Shown here: in pieces, positions 23,312-29,860 of the stretch | Numbering within the stretch: position 1 is the first letter of the stretch | How the letters are laid out: each line of letters opens with the position of its first letter | Origin: Lachnospiraceae bacterium | Lineage (GTDB): Bacteria; Bacillota; Clostridia; Lachnospirales; Lachnospiraceae | NCBI GenBank assembly: GCA_009774375.1 | Contig: VSNO01000036.1 | Location: 1-29,860 of the forward strand | Direction of reading: 5' to 3' | DNA: 29,860 nt | The notes under the pieces: model-generated | The model's database searches: none | The model's input: the letters and a program-made list of their open reading frames with translations, nothing else | Told to the model about the DNA's origin: nothing | Program-made: the position numbers and the translations under genes

Positions 23312-24493
23312 ATGGAAGTGAAAGAACAGATCAGCCGTTGGCGGCTGATCCTTGGGCAGGAGAGTGACAGGCGCCTGTCGGGAATGACAGACCTTGCGCT
23401 GACGCAGGAGCAGGATCTGATGGACCAGGCGCTGGCTTCCATCTATAACCGGACAGAGTCGGGCGGCTTTGGCGGAGCAGGCGGCGGTGGTGCAGGTGGT
23501 GGGAAGGGGCCGTCCAATCCGCAGATCAGCCGCTGGCTCGGCGATGTGCGGACGCTGTTTGACAAGGAACTGGTGACAGTCATTCAAAACGACGCAGTGG
23601 CGCGCTGCGGCCTGAAACAACTGTTGTTTGAGCCGGAGCTTCTGGAGAATATGGAGCCGGATATCAATCTGGCGTCCACGATCCTGATGTTAAAAGACCA
23701 GATACCGAAGCGATCCAAGGAGAGCGTCCGCGAATTTATCAAGAAGATCGTGGAAGAGATCAATAAACTTCTGGAACAGGATATCCGGCGTGCTGTGACT
23801 GCTGCAGTCAACAAGAAAAAGCACTCACCGATCCCTTCCGCGTCGGCGATGGATTACAAGATGACGATCAGCCGCAATCTAAAGCATTATAATGCAGAGC
23901 TAAAGACGATCGTACCCGAGCATTTTTACTTTTTTGACCGGACGAGTACGACTGCGGCGAACAAGTGGACCATCATACTCGATATTGACCAGAGCGGTTC
24001 GATGGGAGAGTCCGTGATCTATTCCTCGATCATCAGCTGCATTCTGGCGAGCATGGCGAGCATCAGGACAAGGATCGTCGCGTTTGACACCAATATCGTT
24101 GACCTGACAGAAAAGAGTGATGATCCGGTCGATCTGCTGTTTGGATTCCAGTTAGGAGGCGGCACGGATATCAACAAGTCAGTTGCCTACTGTGAGCAGT
24201 TTATCGAGAATCCGGCAAAAACACTGTTTTTCCTGATATCCGATCTGGAGGAGGGCGGAAACAGGGCGGCATTGCTGCGGCGTATCGGCGATCTGAAGGA
24301 ATCCGGGGTGACTGTGGTCAGCCTGCTCGCGATCGCGGACGGCGGAAAGCCTTATTATGATACGCAGATGGCGCAGAAGCTTGCAGGACTCGGCGTACCG
24401 TGTTTTGCATGCACGCCGGAGCTCTTGCCGGCACTGCTCGAGAAAGCATTGAAGGGACAGGACTTGTCACAGTTTGATAAAAAAACGAAGTAG
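23312..24493 (+). CDS. vWA-domain protein of the MoxR cluster (YehP-like)
   Basis: This 393-residue soluble protein has a helical N-terminal part, a Gly-rich linker (about 51-66, mostly GG and GA), another helical region (about 80-205) and a C-terminal von Willebrand factor A domain from about 218. The metal-binding MIDAS site is complete: DQSGS (Asp226, Ser228, Ser230), Thr285 (GGGTD) and Asp311 (ISDLEEGG). Such proteins pair with MoxR ATPases, as ViaA does with RavA, and E. coli YehP is the closest layout known to me. ATG 23312 is chosen over 23264 because GGAGG (23301-23305) lies 6 nt upstream and an earlier start would overlap the PIN toxin gene. Confidence 0.92.
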   Translation: MEVKEQISRWRLILGQESDRRLSGMTDLALTQEQDLMDQALASIYNRTESGGFGGAGGGGAGGGKGPSNPQISRWLGDVRTLFDKELVTVIQNDAVARCGLKQLLFEPELLENMEPDINLASTILMLKDQIPKRSKESVREFIKKIVEEINKLLEQDIRRAVTAAVNKKKHSPIPSASAMDYKMTISRNLKHYNAELKTIVPEHFYFFDRTSTTAANKWTIILDIDQSGSMGESVIYSSIISCILASMASIRTRIVAFDTNIVDLTEKSDDPVDLLFGFQLGGGTDINKSVAYCEQFIENPAKTLFFLISDLEEGGNRAALLRRIGDLKESGVTVVSLLAIADGGKPYYDTQMAQKLAGLGVPCFACTPELLPALLEKALKGQDLSQFDKKTK

Positions 24494-24513
24494 ATGGGAT
24501 GGAGTAATATCAG

Positions 24514-24807
24514 ATGGCAGCGCAGGGAGAAACAAAGGAGAGTACCCGGATCAGAATACGGGAACCGAAGCAGTATAAAGTGATCATGCACAATGACGAT
24601 TTTACCACAATGGACTTTGTGGTTGACATACTGAGGGATATCTTTCACAAAGACGAGATGGAGGCGGAGCGGCTGATGCTGCTGGTGCATGAGGTGGGAA
24701 AGGCCGTGGTGGGTTCGTATCCGTACGACATTGCCGTCTCCAAAGTGCAGACAGCGGCGGCAAGGGCGAAAGCGGAGGGATTTCCGTTTCGGATGACACT
24801 GGAATAA
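24514..24807 (+). CDS. clpS: ATP-dependent Clp protease adaptor ClpS
   Basis: ClpS recognises proteins with N-terminal Leu, Phe, Tyr or Trp and hands them to ClpA(P). The 97-residue protein has a flexible N-terminal tail (about 1-20) followed by the folded core: YKVIMHNDDFTTMDFVVDIL carries the NDD motif that shapes the substrate pocket, and LMLLVHEVGKAVVGSYPYDIA follows the usual HxxG pattern. It lies 20 nt after the vWA gene and 60 nt before clpA, so the adaptor and its unfoldase are likely co-transcribed. GGAG (24501-24504) is the ribosome binding site. Confidence 0.95.
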   Translation: MAAQGETKESTRIRIREPKQYKVIMHNDDFTTMDFVVDILRDIFHKDEMEAERLMLLVHEVGKAVVGSYPYDIAVSKVQTAAARAKAEGFPFRMTLE

Positions 24808-24867
24808 AAACATGAAACCAGAGGGCGGCATTCTCCGCGGTGTGTTGAAAAATGATGGAGGAAAGTT

Positions 24868-27216
<2,349 letters not shown>

Positions 27217-27234
27217 GTGAGAAGGTGATCGATC

Positions 27235-27903
27235 ATGCCTGTTTTTCGCATCAGTGACAAAGAAATATCATTTCCGGATCCAACGCTCGCAAGGGACGAC
27301 GGGCTTCTCGCTGTGGGAGGAGATCTGTGTGTCGAGCGTCTTCTGCTGGCATACACGCACGGGATCTTTCCGTGGTATGAACCTGGGGAGGAAATCCTGT
27401 GGTGGTGTCCCAAAGAGCGCTTTGTCATCTTTCCAGAAGAGATCCACATCTCCCATTCCATGAAGAAATATATGAAGAAACACGAATTGCGGGTGGTTCT
27501 GAACAGGGATTTTGCAGATACCATGCATCGCTGCCGCATCAAGAGAGAGTTTAACGGCGGCACGTGGATATCGGACGAGATGGAAGCGGCATACCGCCGA
27601 CTGCATGAACAGGGGTATGCGGTCAGTGTGGAGGTTTTTGAGGACGGTGAGCTTGCGGGCGGGTTTTATGGCGTCTGCATCGGCAAATGTTTTTTCGGCG
27701 AGAGTATGTTTTCTGAGAAAGAGAACGGTTCCAAGACAGCGCTGATCGCTTTTGCGCAGCTTCTGGAGCAGCAGGGCTTTCTGCTGATCGACTGCCAGTT
27801 CCACACGGACCATCTGGAGAGCATGGGCGGCAGATACATCTCATGGGAAGAATATGACGGACTGCTCAGGGAGGGTCTTCGTCCTAAAGAACCGGATCCA
27901 TAA
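27235..27903 (+). CDS. aat: Leucyl/phenylalanyl-tRNA-protein transferase
   Basis: Aat moves Leu or Phe from aminoacyl-tRNA to the N-terminus of proteins starting with Arg or Lys, making them ClpS/ClpA substrates. The 222-residue protein has all family landmarks: FPDPTLARDDGLLAVGGDL (about 13-31), the YTHGIFPWYEPGE segment, ILWWCPKERFV, FNGGTWISDEM and GGFYGVCIGKCFFGESMFS (GNAT-like core), then LIDCQFHTDHLESMGG. It follows clpA by 18 nt with AAGGTGAT (27222-27229) as ribosome binding site. The three adjacent genes make a complete N-degron module. The convergent Uma2 gene ends 3 nt downstream. Confidence 0.96.
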   Translation: MPVFRISDKEISFPDPTLARDDGLLAVGGDLCVERLLLAYTHGIFPWYEPGEEILWWCPKERFVIFPEEIHISHSMKKYMKKHELRVVLNRDFADTMHRCRIKREFNGGTWISDEMEAAYRRLHEQGYAVSVEVFEDGELAGGFYGVCIGKCFFGESMFSEKENGSKTALIAFAQLLEQQGFLLIDCQFHTDHLESMGGRYISWEEYDGLLREGLRPKEPDP

Positions 27904-27906
27904 GGA

Positions 27907-28455
27907 TCACAGCGGCAATTCCTGAAAATCGATCCACAGGGTGTCATAAATGTTCACTTTGACCTTGTCCTCGAAAGTGTACGACGTGGGAAAGGAGCTT
28001 TGTTCAAAGTAATACACAGAGATCTCCCTTACCATCGGATCCACGATCCAGTATTCACGGACACCTGCCTTGACATAAAGGTTCAGTTTCCGGACGTAAT
28101 CGTGGGCGGTGTTGGTCGGCGAGGCGACCTCCACGATCCAGTCGGGCGCGCCGGAGCAGCCCTTGTCTGTGAGCTTGTCTGGATCGCAGATGACACTGAT
28201 ATCCGGTTCCACGATCGTGTTCCTGTCATTGAACAGCTTGACGGCAAATGGCCCCGGATAGATTTTGCAGGAACCCTTTTCGGCATCAATGTAATTTCCG
28301 ATCTTTTTAATGAAATAGCCAACAATCTCCTGATGTGTGCGGTTTGGCGACGCCATGTCGTAGAATTTGCCGTCGATCAGCTCGGCATGCATATCGTCGG
28401 GGAGATTGTAGTAGTCCTCCTCTGTAAAGCAATTGTTTATTCTTGCTGATTCCAT
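27907..28455 (-). CDS. Uma2 family (DUF820) endonuclease-like protein
   Basis: This 182-residue protein is of the Uma2/DUF820 family, which has a PD-(D/E)XK restriction-endonuclease-like fold and mostly unknown targets. Visible active-site elements are Glu25 (AELIDGK), His41, Asp85 (VEPDISV), Glu109 (WIVEVASP) and Lys123 (VRKLNLY), followed by REYWIVDP. The gene is on the minus strand, convergent with aat, and has AAGGAG just before its ATG (28455 reading leftward). Its own promoter lies at 28502-28531. Such genes are scattered and often multicopy in cyanobacteria and Clostridia; no partner is evident here. Confidence 0.88.
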   Translation of the reverse strand: MESARINNCFTEEDYYNLPDDMHAELIDGKFYDMASPNRTHQEIVGYFIKKIGNYIDAEKGSCKIYPGPFAVKLFNDRNTIVEPDISVICDPDKLTDKGCSGAPDWIVEVASPTNTAHDYVRKLNLYVKAGVREYWIVDPMVREISVYYFEQSSFPTSYTFEDKVKVNIYDTLWIDFQELPL

Positions 28456-28501
28456 AGAAACTCCTTTCTCTGTCAGGGATAAAATATATTATGATGATCA
28501 T

Positions 28502-28531
28502 AGTATAGCATAACAGGGTTGCTGATGTAAA
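28502..28531 (-). promoter_or_regulatory. Promoter of the Uma2 gene
   Basis: On the minus strand, TTTACA (28531-28526) and an extended -10 TGC-TATACT (TATACT at 28507-28502) are spaced by 18 bp. An 8-bp palindrome ATGATCAT (28494-28501) lies directly downstream of the -10 and could serve as an operator. Confidence 0.55.
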
Positions 28532-28586
28532 GAAAAGGGCTTTATCCTTTTTTCACATTATTTATAAATAGTTTGGTGGTGCAGTA

Positions 28587-28616
28587 TTGCTTTGGGTGAT
28601 AGAATAAGGATAACAT
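28587..28616 (+). promoter_or_regulatory. Weak candidate promoter of the SHOCT-like gene
   Basis: TTGCTT (28587-28592) and TAACAT (28611-28616) are separated by 18 bp, about 70 nt before the ATG at 28687. Both boxes are imperfect. A promoter is expected here because the gene stands alone, with a divergent gene upstream and a terminator behind it, but this exact site is uncertain. Confidence 0.3.
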
Positions 28617-28686
28617 ATTAACAAAAGCGTATCAGACAACGTATTCCCGAAGTCCGGGGCACGCTGCATAAACAGGAGGAGAAGAG

Positions 28687-29205
28687 ATGGATTTTTTTGA
28701 TAAGACAACGAAAGTCGTAAGGGAGATCGGCAATGTGACAAAGGAGCAGACCGAGCTTGCAAATCTGAGGATTCAGAAGGCGGCAGTCGAGAAGAAGCTG
28801 GAGAGCCAGTATGCGGAGATCGGCAAGCGCTATGTCGCGTATATCGCGGATTCTTTCCGCACGGCTCCGTTTGATGTGTCAGATATATTGGACGTCATCA
28901 ATCCGGATCTGGAAAAAGTGGCAGAGATCGCAGAGCAGATCGCGCAGAAGGATCAGCAGGTCAGACAGCATTCGCTGGAAAAGGACAGGAAAAAGGCGCT
29001 GGATCAGTTTGAGAGCGAGAAGCGCAAGCTGGATAAGGCGCGCGATCTGGACGTGATCTCGTTTGACGAGTATGAGGAAAAACTGGCGAAGGCACAGAGG
29101 AAGTTTGACAATTTTGAGACATTGAAAAAGATCCAGATGCAGTATGAGATGGACATCATCACCAAAGAAGAATATGAGGATAAGGTGCGCAATGTCCTGC
29201 AGTAA
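28687..29205 (+). CDS. Coiled-coil protein with two SHOCT-like motifs
   Basis: This 172-residue soluble, highly charged protein is of unknown function. The N-terminal part (about 4-55) begins MDFFDKTTKVVREIG and looks like a helical segment found in small Firmicute proteins with zinc-ribbon or SHOCT ends. The middle (about 75-120) is predicted coiled coil. Two similar short motifs follow, LDVISFDEYEEKL (121-133) and MDIITKEEYEDKV (155-167), which fit the SHOCT pattern (Ile-Thr/Ser-x-Glu-Glu-Tyr/Phe-Glu). A strong ribosome binding site AGGAGGAG (28674-28681) precedes the ATG, and an intrinsic terminator follows, so it is a one-gene unit. Confidence 0.75.
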   Translation: MDFFDKTTKVVREIGNVTKEQTELANLRIQKAAVEKKLESQYAEIGKRYVAYIADSFRTAPFDVSDILDVINPDLEKVAEIAEQIAQKDQQVRQHSLEKDRKKALDQFESEKRKLDKARDLDVISFDEYEEKLAKAQRKFDNFETLKKIQMQYEMDIITKEEYEDKVRNVLQ

Positions 29206-29233
29206 GGATCTGTGAATCTGCAGAGAAGTACAG

Positions 29234-29261
29234 GGGGGCGATCATTCGCCCCCTCTTCTTT
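29234..29261 (+). terminator. Intrinsic terminator after the SHOCT-like gene
   Basis: GGGGGCGA (29234-29241) pairs perfectly with TCGCCCCC (29246-29253) around the loop TCAT. It is followed by TCTTCTTT (29254-29261), a pyrimidine tract rich in T. AGAAG upstream (29224-29228) can extend the stem with CTTCT. Confidence 0.85.
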
Positions 29262-29292
29262 GGGATTCTGTGTGAGGAGTTTGGATACGGGA

Positions 29293-29321
29293 TAGAAAAC
29301 TGGACGATCGTGTGGTAATAT
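29293..29321 (+). promoter_or_regulatory. Candidate promoter of the RsmH-like gene
   Basis: An extended -10, TGG-TAATAT (TAATAT at 29316-29321), has a weak -35-like TAGAAA (29293-29298) 17 bp upstream. It sits between the terminator at 29234-29261 and the start at 29373, where a promoter is needed. Confidence 0.4.
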
Positions 29322-29372
29322 AAGGATGAAATATTTTTCAAACACGCTCTAGAAAAAGACAGGAAGGGTCAT

Positions 29373-29860
29373 ATGGAAGAACAACACAGAAGGCGCGTGC
29401 GCTACAAGGGGACGCACCCCAGAAGATTCGAGGAAAAATACAAGGAACACGATCCGGAGAGATACGCGGACACGGTCGAGAAAGTGATCAGCAAGGGCAG
29501 TACGCCGGCAGGCATGCACCGGTCCATCATGGTTCAGGAGATCCTGGACTTTCTGCAGATACAGCCAGGGCAAAAAGGACTGGATGCCACGCTTGGCTAT
29601 GGCGGCCACACGCGCAGGATGCTGGAACAGCTGCAGGGCAGCGGCCATATCTATGCACTTGATGTGGATCCGATCGAGATCGTCAGGACAAAAGAACGGT
29701 TGGAGCGGGCCGGATATGGTCCGGAGATCCTGACGATCCTGCAGGAAAACTTTGCCGATTTTGACCTGATCGCGGCGGAGCTCTGACCGTTTGATTTTGT
29801 CCTCGCGGATCTGGGCGTGTCATCCATGCAGATCGATGATCCGGGCAGGGGTTTTTCTTA
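29373..29860 (+). pseudogene. RsmH (MraW)-like rRNA methyltransferase, interrupted by in-frame TGA, cut by window end
   Basis: The first 137 codons encode the start of an RsmH-like SAM-dependent methyltransferase: GLDATLGYGGHTRRML (69-84, SAM motif) and YALDVDP (94-100). A TGA stands at 29784-29786 (codon 138). After it the same frame continues PFDFVLADLGVSSMQIDDP and then GRGFS to the window end, which is the next conserved RsmH block (DLGVSSxQxDxxxRGFS). The gene is therefore full in frame apart from one stop codon. It has about 50 extra N-terminal residues, and no dcw-cluster gene is seen beside it, so it is likely the long RsmH paralogue rather than the cell-division-cluster copy. GGAAGG (29362-29367) precedes the ATG. 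Sequence error, true nonsense mutation and recoding are all possible. Confidence 0.82.

Noticed and set aside
27895..27908. GATCC-ATAA-GGATC hairpin at the aat stop as a terminator
   Set aside because: The stem is only 5 bp and there is no T-tract on either strand.

Overview
The window looks like a chromosomal segment of a Gram-positive Firmicute of class Clostridia, most likely a Lachnospiraceae-type gut anaerobe. The evidence is the gene order ylxM-ffh-rpsP-khpA-rimM-trmD-rplS-lepB-rbgA-rnhB, strong AGGAGG-type ribosome binding sites, TTGACA/TATAAT promoters, a KhpA-type KH protein, a circularly permuted RbgA GTPase, and moderate G+C with A+T-rich islands. The genus cannot be fixed from the sequence. 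All genes are on the + strand except one Uma2-type gene near 28 kb. No tRNA, rRNA, CRISPR array or insertion sequence was seen.

Region 1 (1-7.5 kb) is a conserved block for translation and protein export. A consensus promoter at 263-291 drives ylxM and ffh (signal recognition particle), followed by rpsP, khpA, rimM and trmD. A perfect 13-bp hairpin lies between khpA and rimM. rplS has its own likely promoter and ends at a clear intrinsic terminator (4468-4500). A near-consensus promoter (4517-4545) then starts a second run: signal peptidase I, rbgA, a second signal peptidase I and rnhB.

Region 2 (7.5-11.7 kb) continues with an orphan pair resembling flagellar export proteins (FliK-like and FlhB C-terminal-like, as in Bacillus ylqG-ylqH), then yraN, the peptidoglycan-editing factor pgeF and a YbgC-type thioesterase.

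Region 3 (11.7-24.5 kb) is the most unusual part. It encodes a SWIM zinc-finger protein, a helical-repeat protein, a MoxR-type AAA+ ATPase, a membrane-anchored GLUG-like/LysM protein translationally coupled to the ATPase, a DUF5682-type protein with TraB/ChaN-like motifs, and a von Willebrand factor A (vWA) protein with an intact metal-binding (MIDAS) site. The SWIM, MoxR, DUF5682 and vWA set resembles the uncharacterised E. coli yehL-yehM-yehP-yehQ set. Two lower-G+C units sit inside it: a predicted AAA-ATPase/PD-(D/E)XK nuclease gene and a PIN-domain toxin-antitoxin pair.

Region 4 (24.5-27.9 kb) is clpS-clpA-aat. These encode the adaptor, the unfoldase and the leucyl/phenylalanyl-tRNA-protein transferase of the bacterial N-degron pathway, directly behind the vWA gene on the same strand. 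No terminator is evident between the lepB promoter and aat.

Region 5 (27.9 kb to the end) holds a convergent Uma2-type nuclease gene with its own promoter, a small coiled-coil protein with two SHOCT-like motifs and a strong terminator, and the 5' part of an RsmH (MraW)-like methyltransferase. The last is interrupted by an in-frame TGA, after which the same frame resumes the conserved RsmH motif. It is a pseudogene, a sequence error or, least likely, a recoded gene.
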